The position numbers and the translations under genes were made by a program. A stretch of 64,000 bases of DNA, from contig NZ_CP041656.2 in assembly GCF_007290395.2 (NCBI RefSeq), positions 5,518,001 to 5,582,000 on the forward strand, written 5' to 3'. The notes under the pieces were generated by a model. The model did no database searches. It was not told the origin of the DNA and worked only from the letters and a program-made list of their open reading frames with translations. Shown here piece after piece: positions 15,204 through 25,284 of the stretch. Source of the stretch: Bradyrhizobium cosmicum (GTDB taxonomy: Bacteria > Pseudomonadota > Alphaproteobacteria > Rhizobiales > Xanthobacteraceae). Position 1 is the stretch's first letter; each line of letters starts with the position of its first letter.

Positions 15204-16982
15204 ATGACCTACCGCGCGCCGATCTCTGACATGCTGCTGTCGCTCAACCATGGTGCCGGCCTCAAGGCCGCCGTGGAGGCCGGCCATTACGGCGATTTCG
15301 ACGCCGACATCGCGGCCGCCGTGCTGGAGGAAGCCGGCAAGTTCGCAACCGACGTCCTGGCCCCGCTCAACAAGGTCGGCGACCAGCACGGTATCAAGCT
15401 CGATGCCGGCAAGGTCACGACCGCGCCGGGCTGGCCCGATGCCTACAAGCGCTGGACCGAGGGCGGCTGGAACGCGGTGTCGGGCCCGGAGGATTTCGGC
15501 GGTCAGGGCCTGCCGATCGCGATCAACGCCGCCTGCACCGAGATCTGGAGCGCCGCCAACGTCGCCTTCGGTCTCTGCCCGCTGCTGACGGCCTCGGCGA
15601 TCGAGGCGCTCGATGCACATGGCAGCGACGAACTGAAGAAGATCTATCTCGAAAAGCTCGTCTCCGGCGAATGGACCGGCACGATGCAGCTGACCGAGCC
15701 GCAGGCCGGCTCCGACGTCGGCGCGCTGCGCACCCGCGCCGACAAGCAGGCCGACGGCACCTATCGCCTCAAGGGGACGAAGATCTTCATCACCTATGGC
15801 GAGCACGACATGACCGACAACATCGTGCATTTCGTGCTGGCGCGCCTGCCCGACGCGCCCGCCGGCACCAAGGGGATATCACTGTTCCTGGTGCCGAAGT
15901 TCATGGTCAATGCCGACGGCTCGCTGGGGCAGCGCAACGACATCTTCGCCAGCGGCGTCGAGCACAAGCTCGGCATGCATGCCTCGCCGACCTGCACCAT
16001 GACCATGGGCGATCATGGCGGCGCGATCGGCTTTCTGATCGGCGAAGAGAACCAGGGCATGCGCTGCATGTTCACGATGATGAACCAGGCCCGGCTCGGC
16101 GTCGGCCTCGAAGGCGTCGGCGTCGCCGATCGAGCCTATCAACAGGCGCTGTCCTATGCGCAGGAGCGCAAGCAGGGCCGCGCGATCGGCAAGAAGAGCG
16201 ACGGCTCGGATGCGATCTTCGTGCATCCCGACGTCAAGCGCATGCTGATGCGGATGCGGGCGCAGACCGCGGCCGCGCGTACCATCTGTTATGCGACCGC
16301 GGTTGCGCTCGACGTCTCGACCCGCGCCAAGGATCCGAAGGTGAGGGCTGACGCCGCCGCGCGCGCGGCGCTGCTGACGCCGATGGCCAAGGGCTATTCC
16401 ACCGATATCGGCAACGAGGTCGCCTATCTCGGCGTACAGGTGCATGGCGGCATGGGCTTCATCGAGGAAACGGGCGCCGCGCAGCACTACCGCGATGCGC
16501 GCATCACCGCGATCTACGAGGGCACCAACGGCATCCAGGCGATCGACCTCGTCACGCGCAAGCTGGCGGCCAATGGCGGCGCATCGGTGTGGGCGCTGCT
16601 CGACGAGCTCTCGGCCACCGTCAAACAGGTCGAGGCCTCCAACGATCCCGCCTTCGGCACCACGGGGACAAAGCTGCGCGAGGCGCTCGAGGCCCTGACG
16701 CGCACCAGCAAATGGCTGCTGGAGCGCGTTGCGTCCGCACCGAACGACGCGCTCGCCGGCGCGACGCCGTATCTGCAGCAGTTCGGCGCGACGCTCGGCG
16801 GCTGCATGCTGGCCTCCGAGGCGCTCGCGGCGAAGGCCGAGGGCAACGCGGACGCGGCGCGCTACGTCTCGCTCGCGCGATTCTTCGCCGAGAACATCAC
16901 GGTGCAGGCCGGCGCGCTGGAGCGTACCGTGACGGAGAGCGCGGAGTCGGTCGCGGCGGCGGATGCGGTGTTGCTGGGGTGA
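15204..16982 (+). CDS. Acyl-CoA dehydrogenase with C-terminal extension (DmdC/FadE-like)
   Basis: At 592 aa this is longer than classical acyl-CoA dehydrogenases and matches the group that includes 3-methylmercaptopropionyl-CoA dehydrogenase. Motifs include QLTEPQAGSDVGALRTRA for FAD and substrate binding, KIFITYGEHD, and ITAIYEGTNGIQ with the catalytic Glu. A C-terminal domain of about 120 residues follows. The enzyme oxidises acyl-CoA to enoyl-CoA using FAD. A GGGAG site precedes the ATG. A similar-class CoA ligase is encoded at 46577-48205, but the two are not adjacent, so methylated-sulfur use is only one possibility beside fatty-acid oxidation. Confidence 0.9.
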   Translation: MTYRAPISDMLLSLNHGAGLKAAVEAGHYGDFDADIAAAVLEEAGKFATDVLAPLNKVGDQHGIKLDAGKVTTAPGWPDAYKRWTEGGWNAVSGPEDFGGQGLPIAINAACTEIWSAANVAFGLCPLLTASAIEALDAHGSDELKKIYLEKLVSGEWTGTMQLTEPQAGSDVGALRTRADKQADGTYRLKGTKIFITYGEHDMTDNIVHFVLARLPDAPAGTKGISLFLVPKFMVNADGSLGQRNDIFASGVEHKLGMHASPTCTMTMGDHGGAIGFLIGEENQGMRCMFTMMNQARLGVGLEGVGVADRAYQQALSYAQERKQGRAIGKKSDGSDAIFVHPDVKRMLMRMRAQTAAARTICYATAVALDVSTRAKDPKVRADAAARAALLTPMAKGYSTDIGNEVAYLGVQVHGGMGFIEETGAAQHYRDARITAIYEGTNGIQAIDLVTRKLAANGGASVWALLDELSATVKQVEASNDPAFGTTGTKLREALEALTRTSKWLLERVASAPNDALAGATPYLQQFGATLGGCMLASEALAAKAEGNADAARYVSLARFFAENITVQAGALERTVTESAESVAAADAVLLG

Positions 16983-16992
16983 GCCGCCGAAT

Positions 16993-17130
16993 GTGTCCCG
17001 GACGCGCTGCAACGCGTAGCGTTGCTGCGCAGAGCCGTGACCCACTCCAAAGTGGCGGTCGCGGCGACATGGGCCCCGGCTCTGCAGCGCACCGCTGAAG
17101 TAGCGCTGCGCTGCGTCCGGGGCACGAGGA
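16993..17130. repeat. Long imperfect palindrome, about 138 bp
   Basis: The outer arms, beginning TCCCGGACGCGCTGC and ending GCTGCGTCCGGGGCA, are complementary, and an inner pair (GCAGAGCC with GGCTCTGC) also matches. Nested hairpins of this size recur in Bradyrhizobium-like intergenic DNA (from memory). It separates the acyl-CoA dehydrogenase from the convergent broken MFS gene. Confidence 0.7.
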
Positions 17131-17147
17131 CGCATAATCCATCCGGA

Positions 17148-18382
17148 CTACAACGCGGCGAGCTTCGTCCTTGCTCCCGGCCGCCACAGCACGATCCCCG
17201 CAGCCACGAGATCGAGCGCCACGCACATCGCGAACGCCATCGTGTAGCTGCCGGTGAAACTCCGCACGAGGCCGACGATGCCGGGGCCGAAGGCGCTGAC
17301 GATGCCGCTGATCGACGTGCCCAATCCCATCGCCGCGGCGAAGGCGGCGGAACCGATCTCGCGCTGGATGATCAAGGGCGGGAACGTGATCATGTTGCCG
17401 ATCGAAAAGCCGTAGACGGCACAGCACACCAGCAGCACGCAGGACTCGTGCTTTGGAGAAGCACGAACAGCGCCGCCGCCTGGCTCGTCATCGACGCCGC
17501 GCAGGCCAGCCGCGGATCCAGCCTGTCGACGAACAGGCCGAGCGACAGGCGGCCGACCACCGCCATCGCCGCCATGATGGTGACGGCAAGGCCAGCGCTG
17601 GCACGCCCGATCAGCGGCTCCAGAAATGTCACCTGGTGGATGATGAATCCCATCTGCGCCAGCAGCGCGATCGCGATCGGCAACACCATGGTCCAGAACG
17701 CGGCGCTGGCGAGCAGCGTCTTGCGGGAATGAGCCGGTGCGGCCGCGGCCCCACCGGAGCGCCCGCCCGTTGTCCGCAAGCTCTCGGCCGGCCAACCGAT
17801 GAAGCCAACCACCACCGGCAGCACCAGCACCACCATCACGATCGTAGCCACCAGCATGGCCGAGCGGAAGCCGATGCTGCCGGTCAGCGACAGCAGCAGC
17901 GGAACGAGGACGATGCCGCCGCAGGTCGCGCCGTTGAAGGCGAGGCTCAGCGCGAGCCCGCGGCGCCGTTCGAACCAGGAGTTCAGCACGGTCGCTATCA
18001 CCACGGTCCCCATGCCGGTCCAGCCGACTGACATCAGCGCATAGGCCAAATAGAGCTGCCAGGGCGTCTGCATCAGCGCCAGCAGCACGTTCGAAGCGCC
18101 GAGCGCCGCCAGGCCGCACAGGATCAACGACCGCAGCCCGATGCGGGCCAGCAGATCGTCGGTGAAGATGACGAGGACGGCGGTGAGCAGAAACGAGAAG
18201 GTGCTGGCCGCGGAGACCAGCGTGCCCGGCCAGCCATGGGCGCGCTGAAGCTCGGCGAGATAGACCCCCTGCCCGTAGAGGCCGAAGCCGAACATGAAGA
18301 AGGCCATCAGAAAGCAGGCCAGCACGACCCGCCAGCCGCGGTAGTGCAGCGAGGATTCGTCAACGTCCGTTGCGGCAATCAT
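17148..18382 (-). pseudogene. MFS transporter interrupted by a frameshift
   Basis: The first part, from MIAATDVDESSLHYRGWRVV to about LFVLLQ, encodes the first nine or so helices of an MFS permease of the oxalate/formate-antiporter or monocarboxylate type. The family sequence then continues in another frame (KHESCVLLVCCAVYGFSIGN through to RTKLAAL). The shift lies near 17455, at CTCCAAAGCACG on the minus strand, and fits loss of one base. Without it the protein would be about 410 aa. Upstream ATGs at 18457 and 18466 are alternative starts. It is either a recent pseudogene or a sequencing error; codon use is otherwise normal. Confidence 0.75.
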
Positions 18383-18658
18383 CGATCGAGCAATCGGCCA
18401 AAGGAAACGGCATCGGGCAATCGTGCCCCACAACCACCGGTTTTTCAAATGAAACATTGTAGCCATTTGTTGCAATGCGTAATTGCATGTGGAAATGGTG
18501 CGGCCGGCGGGATCCAAAGCGGTGGTTCCCAGGCGTCATGCGCCGGGGCCGTCCCCGAAAAGGTCGCGTGGGCGGATTGGCACGTCTGCAAGATCATGTA
18601 GGCTGACGCTTGCGGGACTCGCCAAATGCTTGGCGTCGCGGCGACCGCAGGGGGCTAC

Positions 18659-19417
18659 ATGCCGAACGGCAACATCATCGTCACCGAGGAGCGGGGAACG
18701 CGCGTCATCACCCTGCGCCGCCCGGGCAAGAAGAACGCGATCACGCAGGACATGTATCGCGAGATGAGCCGCGCGATCGACACCGCGCAGAACAATCCCG
18801 ATATCCGCTGCATGATCGTCACCGGCGGCTCCGGAGTGTTCACTGCCGGTGACGACATCGACGATTTTCTCAAGGCCGACGCCTCGCGCCCGGAGACCCT
18901 GTCGGACGGCGCGAAATTCCTCTATTCGCTGGCCCTCAACGTCAAGCCGATCATTGCCGCCGTGGACGGCGCGTCGATCGGCATCGGCACGGTGATGCTG
19001 TTCCACTGCGACTACGTGCTCGCCTCGAACGCCGCGACCTTCTCCGCGCCCTATATCCATCTCGGGCTCGTACCGGTCGGCGCCGCCAGCCTCCTGATGC
19101 CGAACACGATGGGGTATCAGCGCGCCTTTGCGATGCTGGTGATGGGGCGGACCTTCACCGCGGCGGAGGCGCATCATGCCGGCTTCGTCAACACCGTGGT
19201 CTCGCCGGGACATACCGAAGTCGAGGCGCGCAAGGTGGCGCGCGAGATCTGCCGGCTGCCCGCCGAGGCGGTCGCGACCTCGCGCAAATTGCTGCGCGCC
19301 CCGCCCGAAGAGCTCACCCGCCGCATCGACCAGGAAGCCCATCTGTTCGGCGAACGGCTGAAATCGGATGACGCGATTGCCGCGTTCAACGCGTTCGCGA
19401 GCCGGAAGAAGCGGTAG
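18659..19417 (+). CDS. Enoyl-CoA hydratase/isomerase family protein
   Basis: The 252-aa crotonase-fold protein shows the oxyanion-hole segments SGVFTAGDDIDDFL and AAVDGASIGIGTVML, plus the AHHAGFVNTVV helix. The usual first catalytic Glu is not obvious. It hydrates or isomerises enoyl-CoA esters. I choose ATG 18659, preceded by AGGGGG at 5 bp, over the in-frame ATG 11 codons upstream. It could serve fatty-acid or aromatic degradation; neighbours do not decide. Confidence 0.85.
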   Translation: MPNGNIIVTEERGTRVITLRRPGKKNAITQDMYREMSRAIDTAQNNPDIRCMIVTGGSGVFTAGDDIDDFLKADASRPETLSDGAKFLYSLALNVKPIIAAVDGASIGIGTVMLFHCDYVLASNAATFSAPYIHLGLVPVGAASLLMPNTMGYQRAFAMLVMGRTFTAAEAHHAGFVNTVVSPGHTEVEARKVAREICRLPAEAVATSRKLLRAPPEELTRRIDQEAHLFGERLKSDDAIAAFNAFASRKKR

Positions 19418-19440
19418 GGGTCGGCACCCGGCCGACCGCC

Positions 19441-19480
19441 GTCATTCCGGGCTTGCGACGTCGTCGCGCCCCGGAATGAC
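19441..19480. repeat. Short GC-rich palindrome
   Basis: GTCATTCCGG at 19441-19450 pairs perfectly with CCGGAATGAC at 19471-19480 across a 20-bp GC-rich centre. It lies just after the enoyl-CoA hydratase and may act as a 3' mRNA hairpin. Confidence 0.65.
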
Positions 19481-19528
19481 GGCGAGAACTTTCGTGAAAT
19501 CTTCGCCTGGAACGACTAATCTGGTTCC

Positions 19529-21190
19529 ATGCGATACGCCTTTCAATCGATCCTTGCCGCACTCGCGCTGACCTCCGCCCTCCCCGCCTTGGCCCAGACC
19601 GCCGCGCCCGTGGAGCTGCGCATGCTCGCGATCAACGATTTCCACGGCAATCTGCGGCCGCCGCCCGGCGGCATCCGCATCAATGATCCCGAGGACAAGA
19701 CCGGGAAGGTGATGGTGGCCGCCGGCGGCGCCGAATACATGGCGACGCTGGTGAAACAGCTGCGCGAGGGGCACAAGAACACGATCTTTGTCGCCGCCGG
19801 CGATTTGATCGGCGCGAGCCCGTTCCTGTCGGCAATGTTTCACGACGAGCCGTCGATCGAGTCGCTGTCGATGATGGGGCTTGCGATCACCTCCGTCGGC
19901 AATCACGAATTCGACGAAGGCAAGACCGAGCTGTTGAGGATGCAGAACGGCGGCTGCCATCCCGTCGACGGCTGCCAGGGACCGCGTCCGTTCACGGGCG
20001 CCAAATTCCATTATCTCGCCGCCTCCACCGTGGAGACCGCGACCGGCAAGAGCGTGCTGCCGCCCTATGAGATCAGGGAGTTCGAGGGCATCCCCGTCGC
20101 CTTCATCGGACTGACCTTGAAGGAGACCGCGGGCATCGTCTCGCCATCCGGCATCGCCGGGCTCGAATTCCGCGACGAAGCCGAGACGGTGAACGCACTC
20201 GTGCCGCAGTTGAAGGCGCGCGGCGTCGAGGCGATCGTGGTGCTGATCCACCAAGGCGGCGAGCCCTCGGGCGACTACAATGAATGCCCTGCTATCACGG
20301 GCCCGATCGTCGATATCGTCAAGAAATTCGACCGCGCCGTCGACGTCGTCGTCAGCGGCCATACCCACCGCGCCTATATCTGCAATATCGACGGGCGGCT
20401 CGTCACCAGCGGCGACAAATACGGCACGCTGGTGACCGCGATCGACCTCACGCTCGATCCGGCAACGCGCGACATCATCAAAGCCAGGGCCGAGAACGTC
20501 ATCGTCGCCAATGCCTCGCTGGCCAAGGATCCCGAGCAGACTGCATTGATCGACGCCTATGACAAGCTCTCGGCACCCATCGCCAACCGCCCGGCGGGAT
20601 CGGTAACGCAGACGCTGTCGCGCGTTCCGAACGAGGCCGGCGAGAGCGCGCTCGGCGACGTCATCGCCGACGCGCAACTCGCCGCGACCAGGGCGGCTCA
20701 GGATGGCAGCGCTGTCATCGCGCTCACCAATCCCGGCGGCATCCGCACCGACATCGTCCCGAAGGAGAACGGCGCGGTGTCGTTCGGCGAGTTGTTCGCG
20801 AGCCAGCCGTTCCGCAACCGCCTCGTCACCATGACGCTGACCGGCAGCCAGCTCAAGGACATGCTGGAGCAGCAATGGCTCGATCCGAAGCGCCCGCGAA
20901 TCCTCCAGGTCTCGAACGGATTCAGCTATACTTGGGACGCAACAAAGCCGTTCGGTGAGCGCGTCATGATCGAAAAGATGACGCTGAAAGGCCGGCCCAT
21001 CGAGCCTGGAAGCGGCTACCGCATCACCCTCAACGATTACCTCGCCGTCGGCGGCGACGGCTTCACCGTCGCCAAACAGGGGACGGCGGCGCAATATGGC
21101 AGCTACGATGCGGATGCCCTGTTCGCGTTCTTCAGGGCGCACGGGCCGATCGGGCCGTTGCCGCTGAGCCGCATCCTGCGCGTGAATTGA
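19529..21190 (+). CDS. Bifunctional metallophosphatase/5'-nucleotidase, exported
   Basis: The 553-aa protein has an N-terminal signal peptide (through about residue 23, ALPALAQTAA). The calcineurin-like domain carries NDFHGNL, GDLIGASPF, GNHEFDEG and GHTHRAY, which bind two metal ions. The C-terminal 5'-nucleotidase domain contains TNPGGIRTDI and GGDGFTVAKQG. It should dephosphorylate nucleotides in the periplasm for scavenging. The length is normal for UshA-type enzymes. The next gene on the same strand starts about 135 bp downstream. Confidence 0.92.
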   Translation: MRYAFQSILAALALTSALPALAQTAAPVELRMLAINDFHGNLRPPPGGIRINDPEDKTGKVMVAAGGAEYMATLVKQLREGHKNTIFVAAGDLIGASPFLSAMFHDEPSIESLSMMGLAITSVGNHEFDEGKTELLRMQNGGCHPVDGCQGPRPFTGAKFHYLAASTVETATGKSVLPPYEIREFEGIPVAFIGLTLKETAGIVSPSGIAGLEFRDEAETVNALVPQLKARGVEAIVVLIHQGGEPSGDYNECPAITGPIVDIVKKFDRAVDVVVSGHTHRAYICNIDGRLVTSGDKYGTLVTAIDLTLDPATRDIIKARAENVIVANASLAKDPEQTALIDAYDKLSAPIANRPAGSVTQTLSRVPNEAGESALGDVIADAQLAATRAAQDGSAVIALTNPGGIRTDIVPKENGAVSFGELFASQPFRNRLVTMTLTGSQLKDMLEQQWLDPKRPRILQVSNGFSYTWDATKPFGERVMIEKMTLKGRPIEPGSGYRITLNDYLAVGGDGFTVAKQGTAAQYGSYDADALFAFFRAHGPIGPLPLSRILRVN

Positions 21191-21324
21191 TCCGGATCAA
21201 ACGGACCGGAACGGGACCACCCTTTGCCATTCTCGGCCGAACGCCTAGATTGGGTTTTGCATTGCGTTTTGGCGCCGGATGCGCCAAGCGACGTCGAGAG
21301 CCCGTATCCCGTGAGGCCGACCTG

Positions 21325-22254
21325 ATGAGCACGCTTCTCCTCTCCCACAAGGCCTGCCTCGACCACGACACGCCCCCGGGTCATCCTGAAAGGCCCGACC
21401 GCCTGCGCGCGGTGGAGGAAGCGCTGTCCCACGAGCGCTTCCAGTTCCTGGTGCGCGACCAGGCGCCGGAAGGCGATCTCGATCTCGTCACGCTCTGCCA
21501 CAACGAGCATTACGTCACCGAGCTGCGCCACATGGCGCCGACCAGCGGCCTGATCTATATCGACGGCGACACCTCGATGTCGCCAGGCACGTGGGAAGCG
21601 GTGATGCGCGGCGTCGGCGGCGCGGTGGCCGCAACCGAAGCCGTGATGAATGGCGAGCACCGCAACGCCTTCGTCGCCGTGCGCCCGCCCGGACATCATG
21701 CCGAGATCGGCAAGCCGATGGGCTTCTGCTTCTTCGACAATGTCGCGATCGCCGCGCGCCACGCCCAGCGCAAATACGGGATCACGCGCGCGGCCATCGT
21801 CGATTTCGACGTGCATCACGGCAACGGCACGCAGGACATCTTCTGGTCGGACCCGACCGTGATGTATTGCTCGACGCACCAGATGCCTCTGTTTCCGGGC
21901 ACCGGCGCGAAGGGCGAGCGCGGCGACCACGACACCATCGTCAACGCGCCGCTCGCCTCCGAAGACGGCGGCCCCGAATTCCGCTCCGCATTCGAGAATC
22001 TGATCCTGCCGCAACTGACGAAGTTCAGCCCGGAGCTGATCATCATCTCCGCCGGCTTCGACGCGCATTACCGCGATCCGCTGGCCTCGCTGAACCTGCG
22101 CGCGGAGGATTACACCTGGGTCACGCGCAAGCTGATGGACCTCGCCGACAAGACCGCAGGCAGCCGCATTGTTTCGGTGCTCGAGGGCGGCTATGACCTG
22201 CAAGGACTGAAAGAATCTGTTACGGCGCATGTCGGCGCCCTGATGGGCGCTTGA
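21325..22254 (+). CDS. Histone deacetylase family (acetylpolyamine-type) deacetylase
   Basis: The 309-aa arginase/deacetylase-fold enzyme begins MSTLLLSHKACLDHDTPPGH. The catalytic His pair is in RPPGHHAE, zinc ligands are in DFDVHHGNGTQD, and the third ligand and oxyanion Tyr are in AGFDAHYRD and LEGGYDL. Bacterial members deacetylate acetylated polyamines or other small amides. GAGG lies 8 bp before the ATG at 21325; a longer in-frame extension to 21187 is unlikely. It is followed 73 bp later by xseB. Confidence 0.93.
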   Translation: MSTLLLSHKACLDHDTPPGHPERPDRLRAVEEALSHERFQFLVRDQAPEGDLDLVTLCHNEHYVTELRHMAPTSGLIYIDGDTSMSPGTWEAVMRGVGGAVAATEAVMNGEHRNAFVAVRPPGHHAEIGKPMGFCFFDNVAIAARHAQRKYGITRAAIVDFDVHHGNGTQDIFWSDPTVMYCSTHQMPLFPGTGAKGERGDHDTIVNAPLASEDGGPEFRSAFENLILPQLTKFSPELIIISAGFDAHYRDPLASLNLRAEDYTWVTRKLMDLADKTAGSRIVSVLEGGYDLQGLKESVTAHVGALMGA

Positions 22255-22327
22255 CGCACCCGCCACATTAAGCCCGCAAAACTCGGCTTCTCTTCAGGTG
22301 AAGCGAATCGGGCAATCGGAAACGGAT

Positions 22328-22579
22328 ATGGCCGAAAATACCCAAGTCGACGTCTCCAGGCTCACCTTCGAGCGCGCGATCGAGGAGCTCGAAACGATCG
22401 TGAAGCGGCTCGAGGACGGCAAGGTGCCGCTCGAGGAATCCGTGACGATCTACGAGCGCGGCGAGGCGCTGAAGCGCCGCTGTGAGGAGCTGCTGCGCCA
22501 GGCGGAAGCGCGCGTCGACAAGATCACCACCGATGCCAGCGGCCAGGCCACCGGCACCGCGCCGCTCGACGTGCAGTAA
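22328..22579 (+). CDS. xseB: Exodeoxyribonuclease VII small subunit
   Basis: The 83-aa protein contains the XseB pattern LTFERAIEELETIVKRLEDG followed by VPLEESVTIYERGEALKRRC, a helical hairpin that binds the large subunit XseA. Exonuclease VII degrades single-stranded DNA from both ends. The length is standard. ATG 22328 is preferred over the upstream in-frame GTG at 22298. xseA is not in the window, and dxs lies about 585 bp downstream on the same strand. Confidence 0.93.
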   Translation: MAENTQVDVSRLTFERAIEELETIVKRLEDGKVPLEESVTIYERGEALKRRCEELLRQAEARVDKITTDASGQATGTAPLDVQ

Positions 22580-23164
22580 CGACCTCCACCGAGCCGCCCA
22601 TTTCGAGCGGTGGCCGTCAGCTTTTTTTCATGATTGCACGGGTTCCGCCGGCGAAACCCCGTGGGGGCTTAGGTCTGACGCGGTCACGATTGGTGTCGCC
22701 AGGCATTCCCGCTCTCTGAATCCGTCCAAAAGAGCCTCGATCTCGCCCAAAACCTGCGAAGGAACCGGGCAAAGCCGGAACCTCCCGCAAGGCGCCCCAG
22801 TTAACCAACCTGGTCCGCGGGTTGCACGTGCATGCCGGTAGTCAGCCCAGTGGGTTGGCTTTGGCCCAAGCTTTGGTGTAAAGCTGCGCGGAGTGTGGCT
22901 TTTTGCAAGCCTTGCGTGGGCACCGATTACCGACGACAAGCGCTTCAAACTGCTGATGAAATTGGCTGGGACGGACGAAGCCGATCTAAGTGACAGGGAT
23001 CACAGAGACTGAACCGGAGCGCACTTAAGCTCACCTAAGCTTGAAGACGGGGCTTTGCCCCATGCAGGTGGCTCCGACGGTTTTAGGACTCGCGCTGCGC
23101 CGATATTGTGCAAACCCATCGCGCACCGGAACGACCTTCCGGCGCTGACAAATTGGAAATCGCC
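22580..23164. other. Long leader/intergenic region upstream of dxs
   Basis: This 585-bp stretch contains no established gene. A GTG-started frame at 22893-23012 could encode a 39-aa peptide (begins WLFASLAWAPITDDKRF after the start) with acidic/basic balance, but it lacks a ribosome binding site. A small hairpin, GGGGC-TTT-GCCCC, lies at about 23045-23057. No known riboswitch class is recognised. Confidence 0.4.
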
Positions 23165-25093
23165 GTGAACGCATACAGTAAGACGCCGCTTCTCGACACC
23201 ATCCGGACGCCGGACGACCTGCGCAAGCTCAACGTCGAGCAGGTTCGCCAGGTCGCCGACGAGCTCCGGCAGGAGACGATCGATGCCGTCTCGGTGACCG
23301 GCGGTCACTTCGGCGCGGGTCTCGGCGTGGTCGAGCTCACCACCGCAATCCATTATGTCTTCGACACGCCACGCGACCGGCTGATCTGGGACGTCGGCCA
23401 TCAGGCCTATCCGCACAAGATCCTCACCGGCCGGCGCGACCGCATCCGCACGCTGCGTACCGGCGGCGGCCTGTCCGGCTTCACCAAGCGCAGCGAGAGC
23501 GATTACGATCCGTTCGGCGCCGCGCATTCCTCGACCTCGATCTCCGCCGGCCTCGGCATGGCGGTCGCACGCGACCTCGCCGGCGGCAACAACAACGTCA
23601 TCGCAGTGATCGGTGACGGCGCGATGTCGGCCGGCATGGCTTACGAGGCCATGAACAATGCGGGCGCGATGAATTCGCGCCTGATCGTCATCCTCAACGA
23701 CAACGACATGTCGATCGCACCGCCGGTCGGTGCCATGAGCGCCTATCTGTCGCGCCTCTACTCCGGCAAGACCTATCGCACGCTGCGAGAGGCGGCCAAG
23801 CAGATCAACCAGCGGCTGCCCAAGGTCATCGCCAACCGCGCCAACCGCGTCGAGGAATATTCGCGCGGCTTCATGATGGACGGCGGCACGCTGTTCGAGG
23901 AGCTCGGCTTCTACTACGTCGGCCCGATCGACGGCCATAACCTCGACCATCTGCTGCCCGTGCTGAAGAACGTGCGCGACATGGAGACTGGCCCGATCCT
24001 GGTTCACGTCGTCACGCAGAAGGGCAAGGGCTACGGCCCGGCGGAAGCGTCCGCCGACAAGTACCACGCCGTGGTCAAGTTCGACGTCGCGACCGGCACC
24101 CAGGCCAAGTCCAAGCCGAACGCGCCGGCCTACCAGAACGTGTTCGGCCAGAGCCTCGTCAAGGAAGCCGAGAAGGACGACAAGATCGTCGCCATCACCG
24201 CGGCGATGCCGTCGGGCACCGGCGTCGACATCTTCAACAAGGCGTTCCCGGACCGCACTTTCGACGTCGGCATCGCCGAGCAGCACGCTGTGACGTTCGC
24301 CGCCGGTCTTGCGACCGAAGGCTACAAGCCGTTCTGCGCGATCTACTCGACCTTCCTGCAGCGTGGCTACGACCAGATCGTGCATGACGTCGCGATCCAG
24401 AACCTGCCCGTGCGCTTCGCCATCGACCGCGCCGGCCTCGTCGGCGCTGACGGCGCGACGCATGCCGGCTCGTTCGACAACGCCTATCTCGGCTGCCTGC
24501 CGAACATGGTGATCATGGCCGCGGCCGACGAGGCCGAGCTCGTGCACATGGTGGCGACCCAGGTCGCGATCAACGACCGTCCGAGCTCGCTGCGCTATCC
24601 GCGTGGTGAAGGCCGCGGCATCGAGATGCCCGACGTCGGCGTTCCCCTCGAGATCGGCAAGGGCCGCGTGATCCGCCAGGGCAACAAGATCGCCCTGCTC
24701 TCCTTCGGCACGCGTCTGGCCGAATGCGAGAAGGCGGCCGACGAGCTCGCCGCTCATGGGCTCTCCACCACGATCGCCGATGCGCGCTTCATGAAGCCGC
24801 TCGACACCGAACTGGTGCTCAAGCTGGCCCGCGACCACGACGTCCTGATCACGATCGAGGAAGGCTCGGTCGGAGGTTTCGGCTCGCATGTCGCACAGTA
24901 CCTGACCGATCAGGGCGCGCTCGACACCGGCATGGTGCGCTTCCGCTCCATGGTGCTGCCCGACGTGTTCCAGGACCACGACACCCCGGCCGCGATGTAC
25001 GGCCGCGCCGGCCTCGACGCCAAGGGCATCGTCGCCAAGGTGTTCGAGGCGCTTGGCAAGGACGTCAAGGCCGAGACGGTCAAGCTGGCTTGA
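23165..25093 (+). CDS. dxs: 1-deoxy-D-xylulose-5-phosphate synthase
   Basis: The 642-aa enzyme condenses pyruvate and glyceraldehyde 3-phosphate, the first step of the MEP isoprenoid pathway. The diphosphate-binding motif [18 protein letters not shown], the [16 protein letters not shown] segment with the active-site His, and the pyrimidine-domain [15 protein letters not shown] are intact. GTG 23165 gives the usual start ([12 protein letters not shown]) and follows GGAAA at 6 bp; a GTG 19 codons upstream is possible. The same strand continues with a deoxyribosyltransferase after a palindromic repeat. Confidence 0.97.
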   Translation: MNAYSKTPLLDTIRTPDDLRKLNVEQVRQVADELRQETIDAVSVTGGHFGAGLGVVELTTAIHYVFDTPRDRLIWDVGHQAYPHKILTGRRDRIRTLRTGGGLSGFTKRSESDYDPFGAAHSSTSISAGLGMAVARDLAGGNNNVIAVIGDGAMSAGMAYEAMNNAGAMNSRLIVILNDNDMSIAPPVGAMSAYLSRLYSGKTYRTLREAAKQINQRLPKVIANRANRVEEYSRGFMMDGGTLFEELGFYYVGPIDGHNLDHLLPVLKNVRDMETGPILVHVVTQKGKGYGPAEASADKYHAVVKFDVATGTQAKSKPNAPAYQNVFGQSLVKEAEKDDKIVAITAAMPSGTGVDIFNKAFPDRTFDVGIAEQHAVTFAAGLATEGYKPFCAIYSTFLQRGYDQIVHDVAIQNLPVRFAIDRAGLVGADGATHAGSFDNAYLGCLPNMVIMAAADEAELVHMVATQVAINDRPSSLRYPRGEGRGIEMPDVGVPLEIGKGRVIRQGNKIALLSFGTRLAECEKAADELAAHGLSTTIADARFMKPLDTELVLKLARDHDVLITIEEGSVGGFGSHVAQYLTDQGALDTGMVRFRSMVLPDVFQDHDTPAAMYGRAGLDAKGIVAKVFEALGKDVKAETVKLA

Positions 25094-25101
25094 GGTTTAG
25101 C

Positions 25102-25232
25102 TTCACCTCTCCCGCTTGCGGGAGAGGTCGGATCGCGAAGCGATCCGGGTGAGGGCTTTCTCCTCTTTCGGGGGTTCTCGATTGCGGAGACACCCTCTCC
25201 CCGACCCTCCCCCGCTGGCGGGGGAGGGAGCA
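25102..25232. repeat. Intergenic palindrome with CCTCTCCCGC...GCGGGAGAGG hairpins
   Basis: Two tight hairpins are visible: CCTCTCCCGCTTGCGGGAGAGG and, about 100 bp on, CCTCCCCC-GCTGGC-GGGGGAGG. Between them is GATCGCGAAGCGATC, another perfect palindrome. This is a composite repeat between dxs and the next gene; a related element is at 48212-48373 and a half copy is near 61192. Confidence 0.75.
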
Positions 25233-25284
25233 GAGCACATGCCGTGGCTCGCACCTCGATCCAAATTTTCTCGGTTCTCTTCCC

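Noticed and set aside
19442..21142. Open frame of 566 codons on the strand opposite the 5'-nucleotidase gene
   Set aside because: It is a mirror of a well-supported gene in GC-rich DNA; its product is Arg/Asp/His-rich low-complexity sequence with no motif or start site.
23000..24979. Open frame of 659 codons opposite dxs
   Set aside because: dxs is certain on the other strand, and the reverse product has no recognisable domain and biased composition.
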